The notes below the pieces were generated by a model, which saw nothing but the letters and a program-made list of their open reading frames with translations, searched no databases and had not been told where the DNA came from. From Opisthorchis felineus (taxonomy: Eukaryota > Platyhelminthes > Trematoda > Opisthorchiida > Opisthorchiidae): a stretch of 64,000 nucleotides of DNA. The translations under genes and the position numbers were made by a program. Positions 60,001 through 63,420 of this stretch are shown piece by piece (within the stretch, counting starts at the first letter, position 1; every line of letters starts with the position of its first letter). The stretch spans positions 1,138,617 to 1,202,616 of the forward strand of contig SJOL01007384.1 in assembly GCA_004794785.1 (NCBI GenBank). Reading direction: 5' to 3'.

Positions 60001-61359
60001 CATCGACCTAATCAATCAAACCATTGGAATTTATTGTACATCGACATTCGAACTAGGAACAAGCTGTCGAAAGGTGATTTTAAATTCAGCATATTAGTAA
60101 GTCTAGCGATCACTATAGTGGTTTCGTGCCGAACAGTAAAGATTGCCATTTACTTTCGAATGTCACTGTGTCCCCCTGTTTCCTTCGTTTGGACCTCAAG
60201 GGTTGTATTTTATCCGCTCGTTTGCATAAAATGAACGACTGCTCTGCATTCTGCGTTTCACTATACAGAACAACTCACTACAAGAGAGATGTCATGGGAA
60301 ATGTCTTCGAAGGTTATTGAAGTCATACCGATGTGGCATATCAATGCAGTATTACAGTCTATATGCTTCAGTCTTAACTCCACATGTTCATTCCAAAGTA
60401 TTCTCATGTTCCTTGCTAACGACAGGTTTTCCACAATCCATCAAGCCTTCTACGTTTACTGCTGACATTGGTTACCAATTTAACTACAGGATTACCAGAT
60501 TTACCGGTCCAGTCAAAAAACGCAGGCTAAATGATTAGTTTTTAGCCCCTTCGACAGTCGGCTTGAAAAACATACACACATGGTTCGCTAACATCGCATG
60601 GTAAAAAGCGACTGGCTGAACAAAACAATGATTGCACAAAAGCCTATTTTATCTTTTAAAGTAGAGGTCTGTTGACTGGTTGAGCGAAAAATATCATCCG
60701 CTTTCAGATTTGAATTCTAGTAAACAACTCATTGTCTTCTTTCAGTTATGCAATCTGGGGAAAACCATTTGGACTGACCGCTTATGGCACTTGGACTAAA
60801 CTGCTAAGAGTGCAACGGTTTCCTGCAGGTGTCCGTCATTACAGTGATGATAAGAGACAAAGTACAGCTGTCACAACGAACTCCTCTTTATCCCAATCAG
60901 TGTGCCGTAACGGAAGTGTATTATAAATCGGAGAAGAAACTATAGTTTTGGGATTAGAAGATACACACAAACGGAGAAACTGTCCCACTAAAATAAACTG
61001 GCACTATTCATAGTTTTCTCGTAAAGTGTTAAATAATCCTGAATTGCGAGACGGCAGGCTTTGGATTCTACCTAGGAGATGGAGGACGTCACACAATACA
61101 AGGGAGAAAATAGAACTCACATCGAGAGAACCTCTATTCAATGTGGGAACGAGTAACTTTTGTCCAGGGAACACGGGTGGAAGTCCACAACCAATAAGAG
61201 AGAGTCGATTGATCCGGGCCAGCTGCGTCGGTGTAACATAACCAAACTGCGCAGCGATTGCAGACAGCGAATCACCGGGTTTAACCTGTAGTTGGTATGT
61301 CACTCGATCCCAGGACAGCTTACCTCATACAAAATCGTATCCTCCGAATGCGATTCCAT
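8809..61359 (-). CDS. OXR1: OXR1/NCOA7-like LysM + TLDc domain protein (multi-exon gene)
   Basis: This entry is the gene span; individual exons are listed separately. The coding order is LysM (61359-61121), a linker leading into a GRAM-like segment (52730-43486), a serine-rich linker (32184-26617), a short middle module (26121-18370) and TLDc (14880-8809). Only OXR1/NCOA7 (mustard) proteins are known to combine LysM and TLDc in this order. Members protect cells against oxidative stress, and TLDc proteins bind the vacuolar H+-ATPase. Nearly all resolved exon junctions are in matching phase with strong GT-AG signals. Resolved exons total about 2.18 kb (roughly 726 codons). At least one exon is missing between 32081 and 26818 because phase 1 must meet phase 0. 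The start ATG at 61359 sits in a strong context (GGGCCATGG), but an upstream exon cannot be excluded. Confidence 0.85.
9086..11315 (-). other. Intron between the last two TLDc exons
   Basis: The intron runs from donor GTAAGT (11315) to acceptor TTGACAG (9086). I see no clear protein remnant. A stretch at 10385-10585 plus has an open frame ([19 protein letters not shown]) that looks like dispersed fluke repeat sequence, but I cannot name the family. Confidence 0.5.
11316..11404 (-). CDS. OXR1: Probable OXR1-like exon: middle of TLDc (divergent)
   Basis: This 89-nt exon has excellent signals: acceptor TATATAACTTTTCCTCAG and donor TTCA|GTAAGT. It starts in phase 0 and ends in phase 2, exactly what the flanking TLDc exons need. 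In that frame it reads [14 protein letters not shown] then [15 protein letters not shown]. Known TLDc domains usually have a W.G.N..F segment and a glycine run here. The length fits roughly (about 30 residues) but the sequence is unusually divergent. Another frame is also open. Either this is the true exon in a derived domain, or the real middle exon is a short one elsewhere in 9.1-13.6 kb. Confidence 0.55.
12678..12723 (-). ncRNA. Hammerhead ribozyme (type I topology)
   Basis: On the minus strand the core is CTGATGA (ending in CTGATGAG at 12716-12709), a four-pair stem II (GCCC with GGGT, loop CAAGAA), then GAAA (GAAAC at 12695-12691) and GGTC. Cleavage is expected 3' of the C at 12686. Stem I forms between GTCTAC just before the core and GTGGGC just after the cleavage site (six pairs, two of them G-T wobbles). 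Stem III is minimal (ACC with GGT, no real loop), a feature known from hammerheads of Penelope-like elements that may work as dimers. All conserved core nucleotides I can check are present. Confidence 0.75.
12781..12892. repeat. Imperfect palindrome within repeat copy A
   Basis: The left arm at 12781-12822 (CGACAAATACACTCATTTAC, then ATAGCAATTTGG and TTTTGACGGG) is matched in reverse complement by 12859-12892 (CCGTCAAAACCAAATTGG, then TATGAGTGTTTGTCG). The arms are about 34-42 bp with a small gap and a loop of about 36 nt. Confidence 0.75.
13648..13896 (-). CDS. OXR1: OXR1-like exon: TLDc core
   Basis: This 249-nt exon is phase 0 at both ends. Its acceptor is TTTTTGCACTTCCTCTACAG and its donor AAG|GTAAGC. 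It encodes the TLDc heart: [20 protein letters not shown], then [19 protein letters not shown], then [18 protein letters not shown]. These match the family pattern (W.L.YS...G.S...LYR, P.LL.I.D..G.VFGA..S, ..FYGTGE.FLF...P.F). It joins the 14743-14880 exon on one side and 11316-11404 on the other without a phase change. This is the single most diagnostic exon of the gene. Confidence 0.93.
13897..14742 (-). other. Intron between exons 9 and 10 of the OXR1-like gene
   Basis: This 846-nt intron begins at GTAAGT (14742) and contains repeat copy B of the hammerhead family. Confidence 0.7.
14160..14470 (-). repeat. Hammerhead-family repeat copy B (decayed)
   Basis: It aligns by eye with copy A: minus strand CTGATGG in place of CTGATGA, a retained GGGTGAAAC, and GTTGTGGGCTGTCG after the expected cleavage site. 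It continues into the CTCAGCTGATTCCCAGCTGA palindrome and the AATCTCTCGTT block. The core A-to-G change should abolish cleavage. Confidence 0.65.
14743..14880 (-). CDS. OXR1: OXR1-like exon: start of TLDc domain
   Basis: This exon is 138 nt (46 codons) and phase 0 at both ends, with acceptor TATCGAATGTCCTTGTCAG and donor GAAGAC|GTAAGT. It encodes [20 protein letters not shown] and ends [13 protein letters not shown]. The tail corresponds to the helix that opens TLDc domains (typically ..LL....I..L...LP). Joined to the next exon it reads ILSHDMLED then [11 protein letters not shown], a natural domain start. Confidence 0.85.
14881..18369 (-). other. Intron 8 of the OXR1-like gene
   Basis: This intron of about 3.5 kb begins at GTATGT (18369). 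Its recognisable content is repeat copy C at 15610-16020. The segment at 16930-17110 has an open frame on both strands but no motif I can name. Confidence 0.6.
15610..16020 (-). repeat. Hammerhead-family repeat copy C (partial tandem)
   Basis: Two partial units lie head to tail: 15650-15800 with the ATCAATTTGGTTTTCAGGGG block, and 15810-16000 with CGACAGCACACGACC, GCTCATCAGGTAGGC and CACCTGAATCCCAGGTGAAT. On the minus strand CTGATGAG is kept (15872-15865), but the GTGAAAC part of the core is lost, so this copy should be inactive. Confidence 0.65.
18370..18457 (-). CDS. OXR1: OXR1-like exon: end of the middle module and serine linker
   Basis: This 88-nt exon has acceptor TCGGTTTTTTGTTCATTTCGCAG and donor CATTTG|GTATGT. 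It starts in phase 2 (one nucleotide completes the Arg codon from the previous exon) and ends in phase 0. The frame reads [19 protein letters not shown] then a serine run. With the previous exon it forms [16 protein letters not shown], which fits the OXR1/NCOA7 middle segment (YWF.VP..R...LY.FF). A second frame is open too, but its phases do not fit the neighbours. Confidence 0.75.
19169..19450 (-). mobile_element. LINE 3' end (RTE/CR1-like ORF2 C-terminus)
   Basis: Two minus-strand frames carry pieces of the conserved fluke LINE tail: [18 protein letters not shown], then [19 protein letters not shown], then [14 protein letters not shown]. The same final block recurs at 46757-46870. The copy is 5' truncated, as usual for LINEs. 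Confidence 0.75.
20200..21500 (-). mobile_element. Ty3/Gypsy fragment: RT end, RNase H, integrase start
   Basis: From high to low coordinates on the minus strand: [19 protein letters not shown] (RT thumb); [20 protein letters not shown] then [11 protein letters not shown] (RNase H start); [13 protein letters not shown]; then integrase [25 protein letters not shown] and VAIDLSIR. Several stops and frameshifts break it. The integrase wording differs from the element at 1-3471, so this is another Gypsy lineage (mag/K02A2.6-like wording). Confidence 0.75.
23500..24840 (-). mobile_element. LINE fragment: endonuclease and endonuclease-RT linker
   Basis: Degenerate minus-strand frames follow LINE order: the apurinic-type endonuclease ([47 protein letters not shown]), then the linker ([28 protein letters not shown]). 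The expected S-D-H catalytic end of the endonuclease is lost ([10 protein letters not shown]). It is heavily frameshifted. Confidence 0.7.
25046..25470 (+). repeat. Unclassified dispersed repeat, copy 1
   Basis: Three copies share blocks, here AGTAAGGCGACCCCG, AGGATTAGGGTCCTTAATCA, CCAACCCCCAATCTGGAGAA and GCCAACCTGATATGACAGAC. The other copies are at 41040-41450 and 42755-43125. Some copies contain a tRNA-like GATAGCTCAGTGGG box, so it may be a SINE or a LINE 3' region. Confidence 0.6.
25821..26121 (-). CDS. OXR1: OXR1-like exon: acidic linker and middle module
   Basis: The exon starts in phase 1 after TTTAATTTTACGATAG and ends in phase 2 at a strong donor (GATAG|GTGAGT). It reads [19 protein letters not shown], then an Asn/Ser/Thr-rich linker, then [19 protein letters not shown] and EHTFKIPTD. 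The last part matches the strand before the YWF.VP segment in OXR1/NCOA7 proteins. Phases agree with 26617-26818 before it and 18370-18457 after it. An alternative acceptor nearby (CACTGGTAG) would break the phase with the upstream exon. Confidence 0.8.
26122..26616 (-). other. Intron 6 of the OXR1-like gene
   Basis: This 495-nt intron begins at GTAAGT. I see no repeat or gene in it. Confidence 0.7.
26617..26818 (-). CDS. OXR1: OXR1-like exon: linker region
   Basis: This 202-nt exon runs from phase 0 to phase 1, with acceptor CAAAACTGCAG and a very strong donor (GATTC|GTAAGT). It encodes [20 protein letters not shown], then [17 protein letters not shown] and [19 protein letters not shown] recognise no domain, as expected for the poorly conserved region between the GRAM-like segment and the middle module. 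The donor phase matches 25821-26121. Confidence 0.7.
30337..30536 (-). CDS. Weak candidate OXR1-like linker exon
   Basis: After ATCTCTGGCGATAG the frame begins in phase 1, as required by the upstream exon, and reads [38 protein letters not shown] and onward to a stop. The only in-frame donor I like (GAGG|GTAAAC) leaves phase 1, so the connection to 26617-26818 is not solved. It could be a chance frame. Confidence 0.25.
30955..31085 (+). repeat. Hammerhead-family repeat copy D (rearranged)
   Basis: On the plus strand a forward block (TTTGACAAATACACTCACTT then GCATATCAATTTAGTTCTCA) is fused directly to the 3' half of the hammerhead motif: GGGCGAAAC, TGATC, GTGGGCTGTCGG. Relative to copies A-C these blocks have opposite relative orientation. 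Confidence 0.6.
31086..31985 (-). mobile_element. LINE 3' part (ORF2 C-terminus)
   Basis: The minus frame shows [20 protein letters not shown], then [20 protein letters not shown] and [14 protein letters not shown]. This is the conserved C-terminal LINE block (KLRWLGHVLRMPNHRLP...[12 protein letters not shown]). More degraded upstream sequence up to about 31985 seems to belong to it. Confidence 0.75.
32081..32184 (-). CDS. OXR1: Probable OXR1-like linker exon
   Basis: This 104-nt exon has a very good acceptor (CTTTTGTCTCTCTTTAG) and donor (CTTGGAG|GTAAGA). It starts in phase 2, matching the donor of 43486-43805, and ends in phase 1. It encodes [20 protein letters not shown] then [14 protein letters not shown], a low-complexity linker without a recognisable domain. 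Confidence 0.55.
33700..34110 (-). mobile_element. LINE 3' end fragment
   Basis: The minus frame reads [19 protein letters not shown], then [20 protein letters not shown] and [11 protein letters not shown]. The LGHVLRVPN block is the C-terminal LINE signature also seen at 31.4, 35.0 and 39.4 kb. The upstream sequence is badly decayed. Confidence 0.65.
34790..35115 (-). mobile_element. LINE 3' end fragment
   Basis: The minus strand, with one frame change, reads [20 protein letters not shown], then [27 protein letters not shown] and [20 protein letters not shown]. This is the same C-terminal block as at 31.4 kb but from a different copy. Confidence 0.7.
35959..36262 (-). mobile_element. Penelope-like element remnant: GIY-YIG endonuclease
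   Basis: On the minus strand one frame gives [19 protein letters not shown], which resembles the GIY...YIG start of Penelope endonucleases (C..IYVG.T...L..R..EH). The next frame gives [19 protein letters not shown], then [17 protein letters not shown] and [18 protein letters not shown]. This matches the typical tail (V..HL..T.H.I....SF.VI..VP.....R...EA..I....P.LC.QK). There is at least one frameshift. I did not find the reverse transcriptase upstream. Confidence 0.6.
39122..40935 (-). mobile_element. LINE, longest copy: endonuclease end, RT and C-terminus
   Basis: From high to low coordinates on the minus strand: endonuclease end [20 protein letters not shown] (40923-40870); RT start [36 protein letters not shown] and [20 protein letters not shown] (x, a stop codon); the RT catalytic box as [19 protein letters not shown] (39529-39990; the family has YADD); [19 protein letters not shown]; and the tail [20 protein letters not shown] with [12 protein letters not shown]. 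The DD-to-GK change and several stops mean it is dead. Confidence 0.82.
41040..41450 (+). repeat. Unclassified dispersed repeat, copy 2
   Basis: It shares AGTAAGGCGACCCGG, AGAGGACGATTAGAGTCAT, CCAATCCCCAAACTGGAGGA and GACCAACCTAGCATGAGAGA with the copies at 25046 and 42755. At 41359-41374 it has GATAGCTCAGTGGGTT, close to a tRNA A box. Confidence 0.65.
42755..43125 (+). repeat. Unclassified dispersed repeat, copy 3
   Basis: It contains AATTCATGGTGGTAAGCC, GAACAATTAGAGCCCTTAAC, CCAACCCCCAACATGGAGGA, GCCAACCTAGTATGACAAAC and ATATAGCTCAGAGGGT in the same order as copy 2. Confidence 0.65.
43486..43805 (-). CDS. OXR1: OXR1-like exon: GRAM-like segment
   Basis: This 320-nt exon has acceptor TCGTTCAATTTTTTCCGTCAG and donor AATCAATA|GTGAGC; it runs from phase 0 to phase 2. 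It begins [20 protein letters not shown], the hallmark of OXR1/NCOA7 proteins after LysM (..G.V.GVLLVTP..IMFDP). A serine/threonine-rich insert follows ([20 protein letters not shown] and onward). It then returns to [19 protein letters not shown], matching the EEYGI.CPMEEVMSA segment. Joined to 52518-52730 it gives [16 protein letters not shown] then [11 protein letters not shown] without a phase change. Confidence 0.88.
44901..45012. repeat. Near-perfect palindrome, 38-bp arms
   Basis: The left arm is 44901-44938 (starting CGTTTGAACAATCGTCCTCC) and the right arm is 44975-45012 (ending ACGATTGTTCAAACG). The arms are reverse complements at 37 of 38 positions with a 36-nt loop. There is no target-site duplication I can identify. 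It could be a foldback element or the tip of a larger repeat. Confidence 0.9.
45690..46756 (+). mobile_element. Ty3/Gypsy fragment: integrase
   Basis: Broken plus frames follow integrase order: [20 protein letters not shown] and the zinc-finger end [19 protein letters not shown]; the core [35 protein letters not shown], where the family's second catalytic Asp is replaced by Gly; [20 protein letters not shown]; and the end [20 protein letters not shown]. At least four frameshifts are needed. It abuts the LINE tail at 46757. Confidence 0.8.
46757..46870 (-). mobile_element. LINE 3' end fragment
   Basis: On the minus strand the frame reads [20 protein letters not shown] then AITFNA and a stop. 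It matches the last codons of the LINE tail at 19.2 kb ([20 protein letters not shown]). It is a very short 5'-truncated copy. Confidence 0.65.
47220..48790 (+). mobile_element. Ty3/Gypsy fragment: Gag and protease, split by a SINE
   Basis: Gag begins [20 protein letters not shown] and continues with frame changes to [19 protein letters not shown]. The zinc-knuckle region at about 47977-48071 is only readable in a different frame from the Gag/protease frame ([12 protein letters not shown] then [11 protein letters not shown]) and its last Cys is missing. The protease reads [19 protein letters not shown]; it is interrupted by the SINE at 48247-48439 and resumes [20 protein letters not shown] further frameshift follows before [19 protein letters not shown]. 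It is closely related to the element at 1-3471 (both have LG.DWI..L). Confidence 0.82.
48247..48439 (+). mobile_element. tRNA-derived SINE with target-site duplication
   Basis: The 5' end is tRNA-like with an A box (TGGCTCAGTGGTTA, 48257-48270) and a B box (GGTTCGAACC, 48301-48310). It continues to a body ending in a T-rich run. It sits inside the Gypsy protease and is flanked by ATTCTGATT (48238-48246) and ACTCTGATT (48440-48448), 8 of 9 identical. Removing it restores the protease frame (GPILI then SKPTWN). By recognition this SINE type is abundant in opisthorchiid flukes. Confidence 0.88.
49140..50840 (-). mobile_element. LINE: 5' region, endonuclease with internal deletion, RT start
   Basis: Minus frames give the 5' part of ORF2 ([20 protein letters not shown] then [19 protein letters not shown]), then after a frameshift [12 protein letters not shown]. 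The next residues ([20 protein letters not shown]) belong to the linker, so most of the endonuclease is deleted. It goes on with [32 protein letters not shown] and the RT start [20 protein letters not shown], where it stops near 49140. The sequence up to about 50840 looks like its 5' leader. Confidence 0.78.
52518..52730 (-). CDS. OXR1: OXR1-like exon: linker into the GRAM-like segment
   Basis: This 213-nt exon (71 codons) is phase 0 at both ends. Its acceptor is TTGTACCATCTGCTTCCAG and its donor ATGGG|GTGAGT. It encodes a basic, serine/threonine-rich linker ([20 protein letters not shown] and onward to [17 protein letters not shown]) and ends [16 protein letters not shown]. That end corresponds to the family's E.F.KI....I..G.G, which leads directly into the next exon. 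Confidence 0.83.
54340..55700 (+). mobile_element. Ty3/Gypsy fragment: RT and RNase H
   Basis: The RT box reads [20 protein letters not shown] at about 54436-54495 (the family has Y.DD). After a SINE insertion the thumb and RNase H follow: [14 protein letters not shown], then [40 protein letters not shown] and VYTDHQPLL (to about 55665). Several stops and frameshifts break it. Confidence 0.72.
54655..54760 (-). mobile_element. tRNA-related SINE fragment
   Basis: The minus strand has a tRNA-like stretch with CTCAGTTGGGTGAGTACCC (A-box region) and GGTCCGTGGTTCGAG (B box). It lies inside the Gypsy remnant. The A box is degenerate, so it is not a functional tRNA gene. Confidence 0.55.
57055..57210 (+). 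mobile_element. SINE copy, 5' truncated
   Basis: From ACTGACCGGAAGGTCCGTGG onward it matches the SINE at 48247 (GCATCTCGA, then GGCATGGCAGCT, then GGGTGCTACAGCTGAACGAT) but lacks the A box. Confidence 0.75.
58409..58585 (+). CDS. Candidate exon of a nested plus-strand gene
   Basis: This 177-nt frame (59 codons) reads [20 protein letters not shown], then [20 protein letters not shown] and [19 protein letters not shown]. It ends at donor CCCG|GTATGT. The start is uncertain: an acceptor (GAAGCAG) precedes 58409, but the frame is open back to an ATG at 58382. I do not recognise the protein. Confidence 0.45.
58637..58698 (+). CDS. Candidate next exon of the nested plus-strand gene
   Basis: It follows a 51-nt intron (GTATGT...TTTTTATTTTGTTACAG) and ends at a good donor (CCCAG|GTGCGT). 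It reads [20 protein letters not shown] and ends in phase 2. The intron is a multiple of three without a stop, so retaining it would also keep the frame open. Unidentified function. Confidence 0.45.
58820..58925 (+). mobile_element. SINE copy, degenerate
   Basis: It shares TCCATGGTTCGGA, CTACGCCTGGACAACCTGGC and AGTATCTCAG with the SINE at 48247. Confidence 0.5.
59040..59075 (+). ncRNA. Possible hammerhead relic
   Basis: GCGATGAGTCC followed by GCACGAAAC resembles a hammerhead core (CTGATGAGTCC...GGACGAAAC), but the CTGATGA is altered to GCGATGA and stem II is reduced to about two pairs. It would not be active. Confidence 0.25.
59205..59290 (+). mobile_element. tRNA-related SINE fragment of another type
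   Basis: GCGCTGATGGAGTGGTGGTA and GAGTTCAAACCCC resemble A and B boxes of a tRNA-like head, different in sequence from the SINE at 48247. It does not fold to a convincing tRNA by eye. Confidence 0.45.
59656..59898 (-). CDS. Candidate OXR1-like exon in intron 2
   Basis: A strong acceptor (CATGCTTTGTTTTCAG) opens a phase-0 frame of about 80 codons: [20 protein letters not shown], then [19 protein letters not shown] and onward to a stop at 59656. Phase 0 fits the donor of the LysM exon, but I cannot find a good donor before the stop. It might be an alternative last exon giving a short LysM-only product. Confidence 0.3.
   Translation of the reverse strand, partial: RTAFSCKGAEGTDECLASMSNSPYLMVISRSGSQRRSEMLLMWVMRPTERMEKFQMGMITLNEGVSGQQPGPLSSSSDSC
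59924..60073 (+). CDS. Candidate exon of the nested plus-strand gene
   Basis: Acceptor ATGCTTCACCAG and donor CGAAAG|GTGATT bracket a 150-nt exon, phase 1 at both ends. It reads [40 protein letters not shown] and [10 protein letters not shown] do not recognise it. Confidence 0.4.
60426..60538 (+). CDS. Candidate terminal exon on the plus strand
   Basis: After TTGCTAACGACAG the frame reads [20 protein letters not shown], then [16 protein letters not shown] and a stop. The end is basic (PVKKRR), possibly a nuclear localisation signal. It could be an alternative end to the frame at 60746-60926. Confidence 0.35.
60746..60926 (+). CDS. Candidate terminal exon on the plus strand
   Basis: An excellent acceptor (CATTGTCTTCTTTCAG) opens a single frame, phase 2: [20 protein letters not shown], then [19 protein letters not shown] and onward to TAA at 60924-60926. 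The other two frames stop quickly. The stop lies about 195 bp from the LysM exon of the opposite strand. Function unknown. Confidence 0.45.
61121..61285 (-). CDS. OXR1: OXR1-like exon 2: LysM domain
   Basis: This 165-nt exon (55 codons) is phase 0 at both ends, with acceptor CATACCAACTACAG and donor CTCGAT|GTGAGT. It reads [40 protein letters not shown] and [15 protein letters not shown]. This is a clear LysM motif (V..GDSL..IA..FG....L...N.L.......GQ.L.VP), nearer to OXR1/NCOA7 than to LYSMD proteins because of the VFPGQ.L.VP end. In animals this domain is thought to bind sugar-like or protein ligands inside the cell; its ligand in this family is not established. Confidence 0.92.
61286..61323 (-). 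other. 38-nt intron 1
   Basis: GTAAGC (61323-61318) to CTACAG (61291-61286). Its removal joins DTILYE to VKPGDSLS and completes the LysM domain. Left in, the frame meets a TGA after seven codons. Confidence 0.8.
61324..61359 (-). CDS. OXR1: OXR1-like exon 1: N-terminus
   Basis: The sequence [12 protein letters not shown] starts at an 'ATG' with strong context (GGGCCATGGAA) and ends at GAG|GTAAGC. ILYEVKPGDSL after splicing matches the usual start of a LysM strand (.Y.V..GDSL). The frame is open for about 12 more codons upstream, with a weak acceptor (TTCTTACCATTGAG) near 61385, so a preceding exon or a trans-splice site is possible. Confidence 0.7.
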
Positions 61360-61639
61360 GGCCCAAAGAACGAACAAATGCGACCTCAATGGTAAGAAGC
61401 GTTCACATTCGTAACGGAAATTCGCTTCAAGCGGAGAGTGAGAGAAGAGTCGCTGTTAATTAAATCAACCAGCTTGCTAACAATCCATTGTATCGGAAGT
61501 CTAAAATAAATAGGATATTGGCTAATGGAGCTCTGGAGGAGCGTGAAATGCGCGCAAGCCTATACGAATGCATAGTTTCGTGAATTTTCGACAAACAGCC
61601 ATCATAAAAGAATTGCACACCTAAGCCATCTAGCGCCAA

Positions 61640-62010
61640 AAAACATGTCTTACTCCGGTAGTTGTAAATTCAGGAGAAAGTTTTCTGTATGTAAATTCAA
61701 AAGAAAGTTTGTATCCGTACGCGCCCACTGGAGTTGGCACAGTGCCTTCAGCTTTGATAGCCTCATAGTTTCTGACGATCGACAGAGTCAGAAGCAGTTT
61801 TCAGGTCAAGATAAACCACATTTGTTGGAAAGAGTGGCGCTGTTGAGAACCTATCCCAAAGTAAAGATATGGCCAATGCATCCCCGGCCAGGGTGAAATC
61901 CAATTTGAATGTCCTGCAGTTGTCTCTCCCGGCAATCGACAAACCTGTGTAAAATAATGCCAGAGAGTACTTAGAATGCTGGTGAAGCTATGTCTTTGCC
62001 ATTCGCTCAT
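61640..62010 (-). mobile_element. LINE fragment: reverse transcriptase
   Basis: Minus frames give IQIGFHPGRGCIGHIFTL (FRPGR..C.DQIFTLR in the family), TNVVYLDLKTASDSVDRQKL (RT motif A; family FLDFKAAFDSVDR) and SFEFTYRKLSPEFTTTGV. It needs several frame changes. Confidence 0.72.
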
Positions 62011-62449
62011 TTCCTTCGTGCGGATGAGTCGGCTTTTTGGGTGCCTCGCACCGCAGCTGTCAAACCAAGGAGGTTGCCAACAAGGTTTGTGTGGATGTCA
62101 ATTCAATGTTGGTCTCGTGGCCGCAGGCGGTAGAGAGCCTGTAGACCAAGTGGTTCACGACTGGTCTTAATAATGTCGGCCCGAGTCTTCAACTAATGAC
62201 CTTGACCCTGGGGTGGTTTAAGAGCAAAAATATCTCTGAGGACGTCAGTATGTGGGCGGCGAAGAACGTGTCCTGTTCATCGGAGTCGATGTTGTTGGAT
62301 TAGCGCTGGAGTCAACCAATGCCAAAGCATCGAAGGCGAAACTCTTCAATTTGTACACTGTCTTGGGTACGCACTCTGAGGACATTTTCCGAACACAAGT
62401 GGTTGGAGATCTACATCCTGTGAGTATCTGAGACACCCATCGACAACAT
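62011..62449. other. Spacer between two LINE remnants
   Basis: I see no gene or recognisable element; it may be decayed LINE sequence. Confidence 0.4.
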
Positions 62450-63420
62450 TTCAAGAGCGCAAATTAAAGTTGGTCTGACGGCAGACTGACAGATTCGAAC
62501 CCGTCTGAGTATTATTCATTCTCTGTGCCATAGTGCACACTTCAGTTGCAGCAGCACCCTGCAAGCGTTTTTCAAACGGGTTGTGGCCATTCGAAAGAAT
62601 GTTTGCGACAAAGTGTTTGAACTCGCGAACATTATCTGGCGCCACTCCACTTATTGTCAGTGATCTGTCAGAGATGAGTTCTCATGGAGAACATACTTTG
62701 GTTCTTGGGGCGTTAGCCCTAAGGCCGGTGGGAGCGCATGGCAGATACTACTGGGGGTTGCTGATGACGCAGGTGATCCGCGAATCTTATCCAAACTCCA
62801 TTCCACAGTGGCCGTTACGGATAGGTGCATTATCCAATCAACGGCACAGCTGACCGCCGACGGCCACTTCGAAGCCCGAACAACGAGTCCATGGTTGACG
62901 AATCTTCGCCATACATTTGGACATGTACTCGCAAGCCTGTGTACTGATACCTTAAAAGCCTGATCAACTTTGGGGCGATACCGTCCGACTCCAATGTGTT
63001 CCACAGTGCTTCTCGGTTCACATAGTCGAACACCGCAAGGAAGTCGATGGAGCTGGTAACAGCTGGCCGCTGGCATTGGTGTTGTTCTACAACACGGCGC
63101 AGAGTGGGGATCTGGTCGGTGGAACATTTTCCTTGGTAAAAATCTACCTGGTTTCGTCTACTGAGTGTCTCACACCAGCAAAGCGATTCATAGGAGCTAT
63201 ATCCAAACAGTTTATACCACGATAGTTGTCAAGAACAGATTTTCCACCTCTTTTGTAATAAGGTAGAACAGAGGTGTCCCTATAGGATGAAAAGACTGAA
63301 CAGAACGGCTCGTGCAGAGATGGGCGCTAGTGCATGGCTTGTATATTTGCAGGAATGTTACCACCGGAGGCTTTGCGGTTTTTCAGTCAATCGAGGGCTA
63401 CGGGTGCTCCTTCTTTTGTT
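62450..63420 (-). mobile_element. LINE fragment: reverse transcriptase, second copy
   Basis: From high to low coordinates: VLPYYKRGGKSVLDNYRGI, then IDFLAVFDYVNREALWNTLE (RT motif A), SDGIAPKLIRLLRYQYTGLR, VHVQMYGEDSSTMDS, and the end SLTISGVAPDNVREFKHFVA then NILSNGHNPFEKRLQ. It differs in wording from the copy at 61640, so these are two LINE subfamilies side by side. Confidence 0.8.

Larger units (their letters stand above)
52731..61120 (-). other. Intron 2 of the OXR1-like gene, about 8.4 kb
   Basis: The intron begins at GTGAGT (61120). It contains a Gypsy remnant (54340-55700), three or four tRNA-related SINE pieces, a candidate minus-strand exon (59656-59898) and candidate plus-strand exons of another gene (58409-60926). 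An open plus frame at 53875-54354 has no motif I recognise; 52731-53870 and 55700-57055 show nothing definite. Confidence 0.6.
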
